A stretch of 64,000 nt of DNA from Akkermansia sp. RCC_12PD. Its GTDB lineage: Bacteria > Verrucomicrobiota > Verrucomicrobiia > Verrucomicrobiales > Akkermansiaceae. The position numbers and the translations under genes were made by a program. The notes below the pieces were generated by a model that saw nothing but the letters and a program-made list of their open reading frames with translations, did no database searches and had not been told where the DNA came from. The stretch spans positions 558,001 through 622,000 of the forward strand of contig NZ_CP143889.1 of NCBI RefSeq assembly GCF_036417355.1, in the 5' to 3' direction. Below, piece after piece: positions 51,970-61,134 of the stretch (positions within the stretch are counted from its first letter, which is position 1; each line of letters begins with the position of its first letter).

Positions 51970-52614
51970 ATGCCGAACAAAACGCACCAGCCGCATTTCG
52001 GAGCATGGCTCAACCTGCCTCCGCCCGGGGACGGACGGGTGCGCCCCGCCGTCAAATACAGATGCACCCTTCTGCTGCTCCTTTACTGGGGTATTCTGTC
52101 TGCTGTGCCGCAGGCAGGAAACAATGTGGTGGAAGTCGGCCCCTCCTTCTCCCCCTGGATAGCGGCTCTGGAGCTTACCCCCTTCATCCTTGTTCCGGCA
52201 TTCCTGTGCCTCGTCCCTCGTACGGGGTCCCAATGGAGGGCTCTGATGATTGCCGCGTATGCGGGACTGGCGCTGTGCCTGCTGCTGGACCTGTCGCTTC
52301 CTGCGGACGGTTCATGGGGAGACCTTCCCCTGACAGGGCACTATGGCACGCTTGCATGGCCCGCAGACGGCCACTGCGAATGGCTCATTACGCTGCCCCG
52401 CTTCTCCACCTTCTGGAGCCTGCTCATCTATGTATCCCTTTCCAGCGCCGGAATTTCACCCATCCTGCGTCTGCTGGCGCTCGCCTGGTGGTTCCTGCTC
52501 TGCTTGGCCCCCATCAACACCGGAATAATTGGATACGCGGACCTTCTGGGCCCCCTGGCCATCATCGCCGCCATCCTGGCCTGCATGCACCTGGCAAACA
52601 AAAACGGCTCCTGA
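51970..52614 (+). CDS. Uncharacterised integral membrane protein
   Basis: A 214-residue protein without recognised family. A charged N-terminus of about 30 residues is followed by five or so hydrophobic segments (TLLLLLYWGILSAV, ALELTPFILVPAFLCLV, ALMIAAYAGLALCLLLDL, FSTFWSLLIYVSLS, LLALAWWFLLCLAP, LGPLAIIAAILACMHLA). No catalytic motif is visible. A consensus-like promoter directly upstream and a terminator downstream support a real single gene. It stands alone between two minus-strand operons. Confidence 0.75.
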   Translation: MPNKTHQPHFGAWLNLPPPGDGRVRPAVKYRCTLLLLLYWGILSAVPQAGNNVVEVGPSFSPWIAALELTPFILVPAFLCLVPRTGSQWRALMIAAYAGLALCLLLDLSLPADGSWGDLPLTGHYGTLAWPADGHCEWLITLPRFSTFWSLLIYVSLSSAGISPILRLLALAWWFLLCLAPINTGIIGYADLLGPLAIIAAILACMHLANKNGS

Positions 52615-52733
52615 CAATGCTTGCCGTTTCCGATGGAAAAACTCTTCCGCAGCCCGGCAAAGGGGAACACTGCCCTCATCGTCACTTCCATGCCGAGAAG
52701 ACGGGAGCGGCCATGGCACGGACGGCTCAACGT

Positions 52734-52770
52734 CAAAGAGCTGTTTCACACCCGGTGAAACAGCTCTTTT
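52734..52770. terminator. Bidirectional terminator between membrane protein and GH84 genes
   Basis: AAAGAGCTGTTTCAC (52735-52749) and GTGAAACAGCTCTTTT (52755-52770) form a stem of about 14 bases with a 5-base loop. T runs flank both sides, so it can serve both converging genes. Confidence 0.82.
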
Positions 52771-52792
52771 CCAAATTCATTCCAAGTCTGAA

Positions 52793-55783
52793 CTACTTCC
52801 AGATCACCTCAAAAATGTTCACGGAAGTATCCTTCTTGCCGGTAAGGCCGATAGCCTTGACCGGCTTCCTGACGGACTTCAAATTCAAGGTGGTCACTTT
52901 CTTGCCCTTGCCCAGGCTGCCAACGGGAACCCAGCGGCCGTCCGCTCCGCAGGCCTGGACGGTTGCTTCCCTGCCGTCCGACAGAACAATGGCTGAATTA
53001 GCGCGGGGAGAAGTACAGGGAATCTCCACCCGTTCCGGGGACAAATCCACAGACAAAAACGTAGCCAGGTTGAAATCGCCGGCCGCACCGCTGTTGCCGT
53101 CTTTCTTGCCCTTGTTGGCAAGGTTGAGCTTGAACTCTTCCAGCGTTACCTCCTGCGGGGATGATCCGGCATTCACCAGTTTCACACCTTTCACCACACC
53201 GCCGATCTCTGCGGAGCCGTCTGCTTTCAGCGGCACTTCCGTCCAGCCCTTCCCGTCCATGGAAATAAACAATTTAGCCCACTTCATGTCCGGCGTCTTC
53301 AAATTGATGGACGCGGACTCCACAGCCGCGCCGGCAGGAATTTGAAGCCCCAGAGACTTCCTGGGGGGCAACGGATGCACCTCCATGATGCGCTTCAGGG
53401 AAATATCCGTGTCGCCTGTCTCGGCCACGGCTCCCTTGAAAGCAGGAGCGTCCGTCAGAACGGAAGGAGCGGCGGGGGCATTCACCTTGAAATCACGAAT
53501 GGCCGTCCACACGTCGGGCTTGCCGCCGGGAACGCCCTGCACCGTGGCGCGGTAGCGCACAAAGCGGCCTTTTTTCCCGCTGCCCTGGTACTCCACGCGC
53601 ACACCGCTCGTTTCCGGCATCAGGGGCGACCATGACTGTCCGTCCATGGACACTTCCAGCTGCCCCTTGTTCACGGCATCCTTGTCTGAATCATTCCGGC
53701 CCATCACGATGGAAACGGTGCGTATCTCGCGGGGGACACCCAGGTCCACGCCGAAAAAGTCGCCCTTCTTCTGAACTTCCTTGCAGTAAAAATAGGACTC
53801 GGGATCGTCATCCAGCATCTTTTCAATACCGTTCTTTAGCTTGGTGGAAACATACGGCTTCACCCGCCCCACGGCCCGCCCGCTCACGCGGGAAAGCACC
53901 GGAGTGGACCCCAGGTCCAGCAACTCGCGGACGGCGGGAGCCATTACCAGTTCGGACGGCTTGACAGCCGTCTGCCACGGGGAATTCTTCTTGGTCACCT
54001 CCGTCACGTGTTTATTGATGGCCTTGCTGATCTCCTTGCTGTAGCGCTGCATCTCCGCCAGCAGGCAGGCGGCCTCCATGGCGTAATTCAATGCCGCGGA
54101 GGAATTCCCCGCCTCCGTGGCCTCCAGCATCTGCATGCTGTTCATCCCCGCCTTGCCGAGCGATTCAAACTGGATCAGCCAGGGCTCCACTTCCGCGACA
54201 AAAGCGGGATTGTTCGCCTTGGCCCGGATGATGTCCGGAGCCTGGGCCATCTTCGCAAACTCGGCTTTCAGGCGTTCAAATGCCTTGTTGTCCGCCACCT
54301 TCGCGCCGCGGCGGCACAGGTCCAGAACCTGTTCCACCACGGGAGCGATCTCCACGGACTCCTCCTTGCGGTAATTGTGCCCGCTCGGACCGCCGTCGCT
54401 ATTGTGGTTGGCAAACGTCTGCATGGCGGAGGCGCAGCCGGGGAACAAAATGCGGATACTGTCCTTCCACGTCTTGTCGGAATCATACGCCTTGGCGTTC
54501 CAGGTCATGTTCGCCACGCTGAACAGGGAAATCTTGGAGGCCTCCGGCTTGTCCATCGGATTGGAGGCGAACCCCTGCATGTACGGCATCGCGTCCGCAT
54601 CCACACCGTAGGTGCGCCCCAGGAACAGCGCGTGGCGGACGTAATCCGTCACCGGGAAATTCCACCAGATGAAAGCGGGCCTCTGCAAAAACTTGTTGAT
54701 GCCCTTCAGGGCCGGGGTGCGGATATCGCTTACGATGCCGGACCCCGTCCACATAATGCCGATATCCTTATCCAAATGTTCCCCCATCACCTCGTGATAA
54801 CGGCCGCCGTTGCCGGCATACGCCGTGGGACACACGATGAGCGGGGTTACGTCCGGCTTCTTGTGGATAAACTCCTTGTTCAAATAATTCAGGAACTCCA
54901 CCTGACCTTCAGGCTTGGCCCCCTCTCCGCCGATGTCGTCAAAAAACACGGCAAAGGAGCGGAACCCCAAATCATACATCATCTCAAACTTCTTCACTGC
55001 CGCCTTCCGGTCCGCCTCTCCCCAATGGATATCCGCACCGGGGTGCACGGCCCAGACGAAATTCACCTTGTTTTCCTTTGCAATCTTCACCAGTTCTTTC
55101 AAATCCTTGGCCATGTCCGCCGGATAAGGCTCCCGCCATCTCTTGGAAAAACCGTGGAACACGTCGTCCTTCGGGCCGTAGATGTAGGTATTCATCTTGT
55201 ACTTCCCGTAAAACTTGAACTGGCTGATGCGGCCTTCCTGCCCCCACGGCAGCCCGTAAAAGCCTTCAATGGTGCCGCGGAACGGAACATCCGGCCAGTC
55301 CAGTACCTCCACCTGCGGAACCGTCACGCCGGAAGGCGTCTTCTCCGCGAGCTGAAGCAGGGTCTGGGCCGCATAAAACAGGCCCTCGTCATCATACCCC
55401 GTCATCCGGATTCCCTGCGGCGTCACGCTCAGGGAATAGGCGCCCGCCTTCTGCGGAATATTCCCGGCAGGTTTCTTGCTCCCCTTGATGATGGACATCT
55501 GAACAGGAAACCCGTTCGGAGACAGCGCGAACATGCTCTTCAACGCGTTCATGGTGGGGGCATCCTTGACGCCGATCAGCTTCAGCGCGGGAACCGTTAC
55601 GGAACCGCCGCTTCTGGTCATCTTCTGGGGAATGGGATACACTGGCATCCTGGACGCTTTTTTCGCGTGACCGGATGTGGCCGCGGATGAAGTGGAGGAG
55701 GAGGACTGGGCGAACAGAGGCAGGGCAAGCCCGGCTCCAAGCGCCGTGACCGCCATCATGGATCGGAAGGGAATCAAGTTCAT
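52793..55783 (-). CDS. Secreted GH84 beta-N-acetylglucosaminidase, multidomain
   Basis: A 996-residue exported enzyme. Signal peptide about 1-25. Residues of about 45-160 are the GH20b-like N-terminal domain; the GH84 (O-GlcNAcase/hyaluronidase-type) barrel starts with VPFRGTIEGFYGLPWGQEGRI at about 167, and the catalytic pair Asp282-Asp283 is in FAVFFDDIGGEG. A helical middle domain (about 470-690) and a C-terminal F5/8-type domain (about 715-860) plus about 130 further residues follow. It should cleave terminal GlcNAc from mucin glycans. A TTGTCC-TACACT pair (55785-55812 on the minus strand) ends one base before this ATG, too close to serve it, so the true promoter or start is uncertain. 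Confidence 0.9.
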   Translation of the reverse strand: MNLIPFRSMMAVTALGAGLALPLFAQSSSSTSSAATSGHAKKASRMPVYPIPQKMTRSGGSVTVPALKLIGVKDAPTMNALKSMFALSPNGFPVQMSIIKGSKKPAGNIPQKAGAYSLSVTPQGIRMTGYDDEGLFYAAQTLLQLAEKTPSGVTVPQVEVLDWPDVPFRGTIEGFYGLPWGQEGRISQFKFYGKYKMNTYIYGPKDDVFHGFSKRWREPYPADMAKDLKELVKIAKENKVNFVWAVHPGADIHWGEADRKAAVKKFEMMYDLGFRSFAVFFDDIGGEGAKPEGQVEFLNYLNKEFIHKKPDVTPLIVCPTAYAGNGGRYHEVMGEHLDKDIGIMWTGSGIVSDIRTPALKGINKFLQRPAFIWWNFPVTDYVRHALFLGRTYGVDADAMPYMQGFASNPMDKPEASKISLFSVANMTWNAKAYDSDKTWKDSIRILFPGCASAMQTFANHNSDGGPSGHNYRKEESVEIAPVVEQVLDLCRRGAKVADNKAFERLKAEFAKMAQAPDIIRAKANNPAFVAEVEPWLIQFESLGKAGMNSMQMLEATEAGNSSAALNYAMEAACLLAEMQRYSKEISKAINKHVTEVTKKNSPWQTAVKPSELVMAPAVRELLDLGSTPVLSRVSGRAVGRVKPYVSTKLKNGIEKMLDDDPESYFYCKEVQKKGDFFGVDLGVPREIRTVSIVMGRNDSDKDAVNKGQLEVSMDGQSWSPLMPETSGVRVEYQGSGKKGRFVRYRATVQGVPGGKPDVWTAIRDFKVNAPAAPSVLTDAPAFKGAVAETGDTDISLKRIMEVHPLPPRKSLGLQIPAGAAVESASINLKTPDMKWAKLFISMDGKGWTEVPLKADGSAEIGGVVKGVKLVNAGSSPQEVTLEEFKLNLANKGKKDGNSGAAGDFNLATFLSVDLSPERVEIPCTSPRANSAIVLSDGREATVQACGADGRWVPVGSLGKGKKVTTLNLKSVRKPVKAIGLTGKKDTSVNIFEVIWK

Positions 55784-56119
55784 AAGTGTAAAAAAAAGCC
55801 TGTACAGGACAAGTCCATGTAAATACGGACCAATCGCCTCACTTCTAGCAGGATGACCCCTGCATGTCAAATTACTTCGCCCCGGTACGGAAAGCTGCCC
55901 ATCGTAACGACTGTGCCATGAAGACAGAACCCATTCCTGCGGGCATCGCTCCTGCGGCCCCGTCCCCTCCATGCGTACTCCGGTCCGTACCGCCATACAC
56001 GCCGCAGAAGGAGTCAATTCCCGAAACGGAAAAAACGAAAACACATTCGAGGGAAACGAACCAGGCAGGCAGCCGCCCCGGAAAGGAATACTGAAAATGA
56101 ACTCAGAAATTGTTCTTCT
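55784..56119. other. Intergenic region upstream of the GH84 gene
   Basis: About 336 bases between the 122-residue protein gene and the GH84 start. No gene or RNA structure is supported; short open frames on both strands lack coding character. It presumably holds the GH84 promoter. Confidence 0.55.
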
Positions 56120-56488
56120 TCAACCCCTGGCAGGGAAAAATCCGGAAATATCGAAATAGATGACCACTTCCTTGCCTTTTTTCGTCCTGATCGTAATCAC
56201 ATCATAGGACTTCCCTTCATGCTGGACGAGCCCCTGCTGAAGCTTTTCATAACTCCCGTATTTTTTCTTAAGCCATTTCCCTTCGGCAGGGACACCATCC
56301 ATCGAACTTGTTGCGCCAACGATCACGACGGCCTTTTCAAAGCTGGAACCGTCTCCGCCTTTATAAGTAATACGGGAGGCTGCCTCTTTTTTCCCTACCT
56401 TCGCGGGCATGGCTGGATCTTCGGTTTTGGCAACGGCGCACAGGCCGGAAACCAGCGCAAAAAATAAAACGGGCAGCAAGGCTTTCAT
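56120..56488 (-). CDS. Small secreted protein, unknown function
   Basis: A 122-residue protein with a clear Sec signal (MKALLPVLFFALVSGLCAVAK) and a short mature domain (KGGDGSSFEKAVVIVGATSSMDGVPAEGKWL to EVVIYFDISGFFPARG) of mixed strands and helices. No family recognised. A promoter (TTTACA, 17 bases, TATATT) is directly upstream, with 9 bases between the -10 box and ATG. It stands alone between GH84 and gmhB. Confidence 0.75.
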   Translation of the reverse strand: MKALLPVLFFALVSGLCAVAKTEDPAMPAKVGKKEAASRITYKGGDGSSFEKAVVIVGATSSMDGVPAEGKWLKKKYGSYEKLQQGLVQHEGKSYDVITIRTKKGKEVVIYFDISGFFPARG

Positions 56489-56497
56489 ACTCTATGA

Positions 56498-56526
56498 AAT
56501 ATAAAAAGTACTCATTCCCATGTAAA
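56498..56526 (-). promoter_or_regulatory. Promoter of the 122-residue secreted protein gene
   Basis: On the minus strand TTTACA (56521-56526) and TATATT (56498-56503) are 17 bases apart; the ATG at 56488 lies 9 bases beyond the -10 box. Confidence 0.55.
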
Positions 56527-56629
56527 GTTTTTTAAGACAAGAACATCCGCATGGCCGCATCAGGAAACGGCATACGGGAAAACATAGCAACAAATCCCTG
56601 CATCCTTTCACCTGCGGAACCATTCCCGA

Positions 56630-57136
56630 CTACAACCACGCCGCCACTTCGTTTAAAGTCCCGACACGGGCCGTGGCGCAAGTCGGCCCATTTCCGGAGG
56701 AAAACAGAAAATTCCGTCCCACGCCGGCGGAAAGGGCTGCCCGAATATCCCGTTCCCGGTCGCCGACGGACACGCAGGATGCCATATCCAGACCGTGCGC
56801 GGTACAGGCTTTCAAAAACAGGCCCGGATTCGGCTTCCGGTCGGGATGCCCGTCATCCACGCTGGGGCAGTGGAACACGTCCGCGATCTCCGCCCCGGCG
56901 TTGCGGAACACCCCCTTCATGTAATCCGTCAGCCGTGAAAAATCCTCTTCCGTAAACATGCCGCGGCCTATGCCGGACTGGTTGGTCGCCACGATCACCA
57001 AATACCCCTTCTCCTTCGCCCGGCGGCAAAGCTCCAAAATTCCCGGCACCAGTTGGAAATCCTCAATGCGGTGCACATACCCCCCGTCCACGTTCACCAC
57101 ACCGTCCCGGTCCAGAAACAGGGCTTTACCGTCCAT
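56630..57136 (-). CDS. gmhB: D-glycero-D-manno-heptose 1,7-bisphosphate 7-phosphatase
   Basis: A 168-residue HAD-superfamily phosphatase removing the 7-phosphate during ADP-heptose synthesis. HAD motif I FLDRDGVVNVDGGY is at the start, ATNQSGIGRG carries the motif II Thr/Asn, then KPNPG (motif III Lys) and VGDRERDI (motif IV). Cysteines in HCPSVDDGHP resemble the zinc-binding loop of GmhB, partly. The start at 57136 overlaps the gmhA end by 11 bases. Last gene of the heptose operon. Confidence 0.9.
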   Translation of the reverse strand: MDGKALFLDRDGVVNVDGGYVHRIEDFQLVPGILELCRRAKEKGYLVIVATNQSGIGRGMFTEEDFSRLTDYMKGVFRNAGAEIADVFHCPSVDDGHPDRKPNPGLFLKACTAHGLDMASCVSVGDRERDIRAALSAGVGRNFLFSSGNGPTCATARVGTLNEVAAWL

Positions 57137-57695
57137 ACATTTCCTGTTCAACCAGCTCGCAGACCAGATGGCCCACGGCAATGTGCATCTCCTGAATATT
57201 ATTCGTGGCATCGGAAGGAACGGCAATGCAGAAATCCGCCTGCTCCTTCATGGCGCCTCCGCCCCGCCCCGTAAGGGCTACGGTCCGAATACCCATGCTC
57301 CGCGCCAATTCCATCGCCAGCACGATATTCCGGCTGTTGCCGCTGGTAGAAAGCCCCACCAGCAGATCTCCCGCACGTCCCACGCCTTCGAGTTGCCGGG
57401 CAAACACGGTATCATACCCGTAATCATTCCCGACGGCGGTCAGAATGGACGTATCCACCGTCAGGGCCAGGGCGTTCATGGCCGGACGGTTCAACTTGTA
57501 GCGTCCCACCAGTTCCGCGGCCAGGTGCTGGGAATCCGCGGCAGACCCTCCATTGCCGCAGAACATGATCTTGTTCCCGGCCCGGAGGGTGTCCGTACAG
57601 ACGCGCGCCACCGTTTCAATATCCCCGGACAAAACGGCCAGCGCCCTGAAATTGTCCGCTATCCCTAAAATCTGTTCCTTGATGTAATCGCTCAT
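57126..57695 (-). CDS. gmhA: Sedoheptulose 7-phosphate isomerase
   Basis: A 189-residue SIS-domain enzyme, the first step of ADP-heptose synthesis. Typical motifs are GNKIMFCGNGGSAADSQHLAAELVGRY, LVGLSTSGNSRNIVLAM and a C-terminal EMHIAVGHLVCELVE with the zinc His residues. Normal length. The start overlaps the hldE stop by 4 bases (ATGA), and its end overlaps gmhB. Confidence 0.93.
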   Translation of the reverse strand: MSDYIKEQILGIADNFRALAVLSGDIETVARVCTDTLRAGNKIMFCGNGGSAADSQHLAAELVGRYKLNRPAMNALALTVDTSILTAVGNDYGYDTVFARQLEGVGRAGDLLVGLSTSGNSRNIVLAMELARSMGIRTVALTGRGGGAMKEQADFCIAVPSDATNNIQEMHIAVGHLVCELVEQEMYGR

Positions 57696-59182
57696 TCCGG
57701 TCTCTTCTTCATTCGGTTGATAATATCGGTGGAGGAAAAGCCCTCCAGCCGGGGCAACTCAACGGCCCTGCCCCCATAGGACACCACATACTGCCCTTCC
57801 GGCCAGCGTTCCAGAGGATACCCCTCCTTGGCGATCACGTCCGGGCGCAGCTTCTCGATCAGCGGAAGCGCGGTATCCTCGTCGAAAAGAACCACGTAAT
57901 CAATGAAATCCAAAGATGCCAGCAGCAGGGAACGAAGTTCCTCGTTATTGACGGGCCTGTCCTCCCCCTTCAGCCGCTTGATGGACGCATCCGTATTCAG
58001 CCCCACAAAAAGCACGTCGCAGGCCTCGCGAGCCTTCATGAACGAATGCAGGTGGCCCAGATGCAGAAGATCGAAACAGCCATTCGTAAACCCCACCACC
58101 TTCTTTTCCTTCCGGAAGCGTTCCGCCAATTCCGCAGCGGCTTCCGCCGTCAGGATATTGTTCCGGTGATGCCAGGAGGAAACCTTGCGGGCTTTCTCCT
58201 CCAGCGCTTCTTTCAACTCCCCTCCGGTCACGCTCGCCGTGCCGAACTTGCCCACCACGATTCCGGCGGCCACGTTGGACACGACCAGCGCCTCCGGCAC
58301 CGTGGCGCCCGCCGCCAGGGCCGCTCCCAGGCTGGCCAGGGACGTGTCCCCGGCGCCGGATACGTCAAACACCTCGCGCGCCTCCGTGGGAATGCATACA
58401 AAATCGGCGGGATTGGAAGAAGGAATGAAAATCATCCCGTGCTCGCTCAAAGTCACGAGCAAATTCTCAATGCCGAACTCGTCAAACAACTTCGCGGCGC
58501 CTTCCAGAGCCGCCTTCTCCCACCCCGGAGCGGAGGGATTCAAACGGACTCCCGTGGCCTCCTGAAACTCCTTCATATTCGGCTTCACCAAAGTAGCCCC
58601 GCCGTAACGGGAATAATCCGCTCCCTTGGGGTCCACGATGACGGGCTTTCCGGCCGCACGGCACCGGGCAATCACGGCGGGAGCGGTTTCCCCGTCAAAC
58701 AGGCCCTTGCCATAATCAGACAAAAGGACAAGATCGGCGTCCGGCAGGCAGGCGTCCACCCGTTCCAGAAACCTCGCGGCCAATTCCGGCGCCATATTCA
58801 ACTCCTGCTCCTGGTCCGCCCTCAGCAAATGATGTTTTCCCGCCACAAAACGGATCTTCACCGTCGTCTCGTAATCCCGGCACTCCACCAACTCAGGGGT
58901 GCAGCACGTATCTTCCAGAAAAGCCTTCACCTGCCGTCCGTTCGCATCGTCTCCCACCACGCTGACAAAAGTGGTCCGGCACCCCAGAGCGCACAAATTG
59001 GACACCACGTTCCCCGCGCCGCCCAGCATGCGCGTTTCCCTGTCCATCCTCATGATTGGAACGGGTGCCTCCGGAGAAATCCGGGTGACGCTGCCGTACA
59101 GAAACTTGTCCAGCATCACGTCCCCGATGCAGAGAATGCTCACCTGGGGAAATCCATCAATCAATGTATGCAGCCGGTTCAT
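57692..59182 (-). CDS. hldE: Bifunctional heptose kinase/adenylyltransferase
   Basis: A 496-residue two-domain enzyme. Residues of about 1-320 are the ribokinase-type kinase (ILCIGDVMLDKFLYGSVTRISPEAPVPI at the start, DVSGAGDTSLASLGAALAAG with the catalytic Asp near the end), which phosphorylates heptose 7-phosphate at C1. Residues of about 345-490 are the nucleotidyltransferase (VGFTNGCFDLLHLGHLHSFMKAR with the GxFDxxHxGH motif, and FSSTDIINRMKK), which makes ADP-heptose. The ATG at 59182 places the GDVMLD motif at the usual distance; an ATG seven codons earlier (59203) is possible. First of hldE-gmhA-gmhB, a complete heptose set apart from the epimerase. Confidence 0.94.
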   Translation of the reverse strand: MNRLHTLIDGFPQVSILCIGDVMLDKFLYGSVTRISPEAPVPIMRMDRETRMLGGAGNVVSNLCALGCRTTFVSVVGDDANGRQVKAFLEDTCCTPELVECRDYETTVKIRFVAGKHHLLRADQEQELNMAPELAARFLERVDACLPDADLVLLSDYGKGLFDGETAPAVIARCRAAGKPVIVDPKGADYSRYGGATLVKPNMKEFQEATGVRLNPSAPGWEKAALEGAAKLFDEFGIENLLVTLSEHGMIFIPSSNPADFVCIPTEAREVFDVSGAGDTSLASLGAALAAGATVPEALVVSNVAAGIVVGKFGTASVTGGELKEALEEKARKVSSWHHRNNILTAEAAAELAERFRKEKKVVGFTNGCFDLLHLGHLHSFMKAREACDVLFVGLNTDASIKRLKGEDRPVNNEELRSLLLASLDFIDYVVLFDEDTALPLIEKLRPDVIAKEGYPLERWPEGQYVVSYGGRAVELPRLEGFSSTDIINRMKKRPE

Positions 59183-59342
59183 GGAGACGTTTCTTTCTAC
59201 CATGCCCCGCCTGATAAGGCAAGGACAGTTGAAAACCGCCGGGAATACGGGAAAAAGGCAAAATCCCCGTCTCCCCGGGCTTCCTGCGGCATCTCCCTGC
59301 CCCCTCCGGACCGCAAAAAATGGGTCAGTCACGATAAAAATC

Positions 59343-59371
59343 TTGACCTCCAGGCGGGAAAGCACTACCTA
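59343..59371 (+). promoter_or_regulatory. rpsU promoter
   Basis: TTGACC (59343-59348) and TACCTA (59366-59371) are 17 bases apart, 42 bases before the rpsU ATG, which is preceded by an AAAAGGAAAA ribosome-binding site. Confidence 0.5.
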
Positions 59372-59413
59372 TTGTCTCCCGTTCCCGGACGAATAGAAAA
59401 AGGAAAATAAATC

Positions 59414-59668
59414 ATGCGTGAAGTTACCGTAAGAAAAGGTGAACCTATCGACCGCGCTCTCAAGCGCCTCAAAACCAAGCTGGACGTCGAAGGCATTCTG
59501 GACGAAATGCGCCGCCGCCGTGCCTTTGAAACCCCAATGGACGAACGCCGCCGCAAGGCCCGTTCCGCCAGCAAGCGCAACAAGGTGAAATGGCGCTTCA
59601 ACAACAAGAGCGAAGAAGCCGCCGCCGAAACCGCCGAAGCAGCTCCCGTTTCCGCTCCTGAAGCTTAA
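59414..59668 (+). CDS. rpsU: 30S ribosomal protein S21
   Basis: An 84-residue small ribosomal protein. The first 60 residues are typical S21 (REVTVRKGEPIDRALKRLKTKLDVEGILDEMRRRRAFETP...RRRKARSASKRNK). The last 18 or so residues form an acidic Ala/Glu/Pro tail absent from most S21 proteins. Unlike several genes here it has a ribosome-binding site (AAAAGGAAAA) and a normal leader. Divergent from hldE and ended by a terminator. Confidence 0.93.
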   Translation: MREVTVRKGEPIDRALKRLKTKLDVEGILDEMRRRRAFETPMDERRRKARSASKRNKVKWRFNNKSEEAAAETAEAAPVSAPEA

Positions 59669-59701
59669 ATCTCCATTGGTTCGGGAATAGAACCTCTTTC
59701 C

Positions 59702-59737
59702 ATAAGGGCAACCCTTCTCCAAGGTTTGCCCTTTTTG
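59702..59737 (+). terminator. Intrinsic terminator of rpsU
   Basis: AAGGGCAA (59704-59711) pairs with TTGCCCTT (59725-59732), with inner CCTT/AAGG pairing, followed by TTTTT. hemL begins 15 bases later. Confidence 0.8.
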
Positions 59738-59751
59738 CTTACCTCAGCAAC

Positions 59752-61032
59752 ATGATTCAATCCGCCCAGCTCTTCTCACGTGCACGCGCCGTCATACCGG
59801 GCGGCGTCAACTCCCCCGTCAGGGCCTTCCGCAATGTGGACGGCGATCCCTTCTTCGTCCAATCCGCCAAAGGCGCCTACATCACGGACGCGGACGGTCG
59901 CCAGCTCATCGACTACATCGGCACATGGGGCCCCGCCATTCTGGGACACGCCCCGGAATCCGTCCTGAACGCCGTACATGCCGCCGTGAACCGGGGGCTG
60001 GGCTATGGCATCCCTGCGCCGTCGGAGGTGGACATGGCGGAAATGATTGTCCGCATGGTGCCCTCCGTGGAAAAAGTGCGCATGGTCAACTCCGGTACGG
60101 AAGCCACCATGTCTGCCATCAGGCTGGCCCGCGGCTATACCGGACGCCGTAAAATCATCAAATTCATCGGCTGCTACCACGGGCATGTGGACTCCCTGCT
60201 CGTCGCGGCGGGTTCCGGCGCACTTACCTTCGGGGAACCGGACAGTGCGGGCGTTCCCCGGGAAATGACGCAGCTCACCATCACCCTGCCGTACAATGAC
60301 CGGGAAGCCGTCAAAAAAGCCTTTGAATTGCATGGCCGGGACATTGCCGCCGTCATCATGGAACCCTTCCCCGCCAACGCCGGCCTCTACTTCCCTCAAA
60401 ATGGTTTTCTCCACTTCCTGAGGAAAATCACCCGCCAGTATGACTCCCTGCTCATCTTCGACGAAGTCATGACAGGGTTCCGCGTTGCCCCCGGCGGCGT
60501 CCAGCAGCTTCATGGAATCATGCCGGACCTCACCTGTATGGGGAAAGTCATCGGCGGCGGACTTCCCGTAGGCGCATTCGGAGGCCGGGCTGAAATCATG
60601 GACTGCCTTTCCCCACTGGGGCCTGTGTACCAGGCCGGTACACTCTCCGGAAACCCCGTGGCCATGGCGGCAGGGCTGGCGCAGCTCCGGGAACTTCTGG
60701 AAGGAAATGCCTATGACCGCCTGGAGCAGCTGGGGGCACGGCTGGAGGCAGGTATCCGGGAAGCCATCCGGAAACACGGCAGGAACTACACCTTCCACCG
60801 CGCAGGCTCCATGTTCTGCCTCTTCTTCACGGAAGAGAAAGTCTATGACCTGGACACCGCCCAGAAAGCCTCCAAGGCTCTCTTCAAGCCCTTCTTCTGG
60901 AACATGCTGGAACAGGGCGTCTACTTTGCCCCTTCTCCCTATGAAACGGGATTCATCTCCCTGGCCCATACGGAAGAAGACATTGACCGCACGGTGGAAG
61001 CCGTGCATGCCAGCCTCTCCAGGCTCGTCTAG
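59752..61032 (+). CDS. hemL: Glutamate-1-semialdehyde 2,1-aminomutase
   Basis: A 426-residue PLP-dependent enzyme making 5-aminolevulinate for haem synthesis by the C5 pathway. Signature AVIPGGVNSPVRAF at the start, VRMVNSGTEATMSAIRLARG, CYHGHVDSLLVAAGSG, LIFDEVMTGFR (PLP Asp) and GKVIGGGLPVGAFGG with PLP Lys265. Normal length. It is preceded closely by the rpsU terminator; its own promoter was not recognised. Haem supply fits the multihaem cytochrome encoded earlier. Confidence 0.96.
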   Translation: MIQSAQLFSRARAVIPGGVNSPVRAFRNVDGDPFFVQSAKGAYITDADGRQLIDYIGTWGPAILGHAPESVLNAVHAAVNRGLGYGIPAPSEVDMAEMIVRMVPSVEKVRMVNSGTEATMSAIRLARGYTGRRKIIKFIGCYHGHVDSLLVAAGSGALTFGEPDSAGVPREMTQLTITLPYNDREAVKKAFELHGRDIAAVIMEPFPANAGLYFPQNGFLHFLRKITRQYDSLLIFDEVMTGFRVAPGGVQQLHGIMPDLTCMGKVIGGGLPVGAFGGRAEIMDCLSPLGPVYQAGTLSGNPVAMAAGLAQLRELLEGNAYDRLEQLGARLEAGIREAIRKHGRNYTFHRAGSMFCLFFTEEKVYDLDTAQKASKALFKPFFWNMLEQGVYFAPSPYETGFISLAHTEEDIDRTVEAVHASLSRLV

Positions 61033-61099
61033 CGGGCCACAACTGCCTCATTCTCCGCGGAATGCGCCGTCGCCCGACGGCCGCAGTCCATGATTTGGA

Positions 61100-61128
61100 G
61101 TGACAGATGTCGTCCCTTCCCTTATAAG
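61100..61128 (+). promoter_or_regulatory. Leaderless-type promoter of the ankyrin gene
   Basis: GTGACA (61100-61105) and TATAAG (61123-61128) are 17 bases apart, with the ATG at 61135 6 bases beyond the -10 box, the same geometry as the M28 peptidase promoter. Confidence 0.5.
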
Positions 61129-61134
61129 AATGGC

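Noticed and set aside
55785-55812. TTGTCC-16-TACACT pair before GH84
   Set aside because: The -10 box ends one base before the ATG, so transcription would start inside the gene; not accepted as its promoter.
55864-56159. Small plus-strand frames upstream of the GH84 gene
   Set aside because: Low-complexity composition, no start context and no homology-like pattern.
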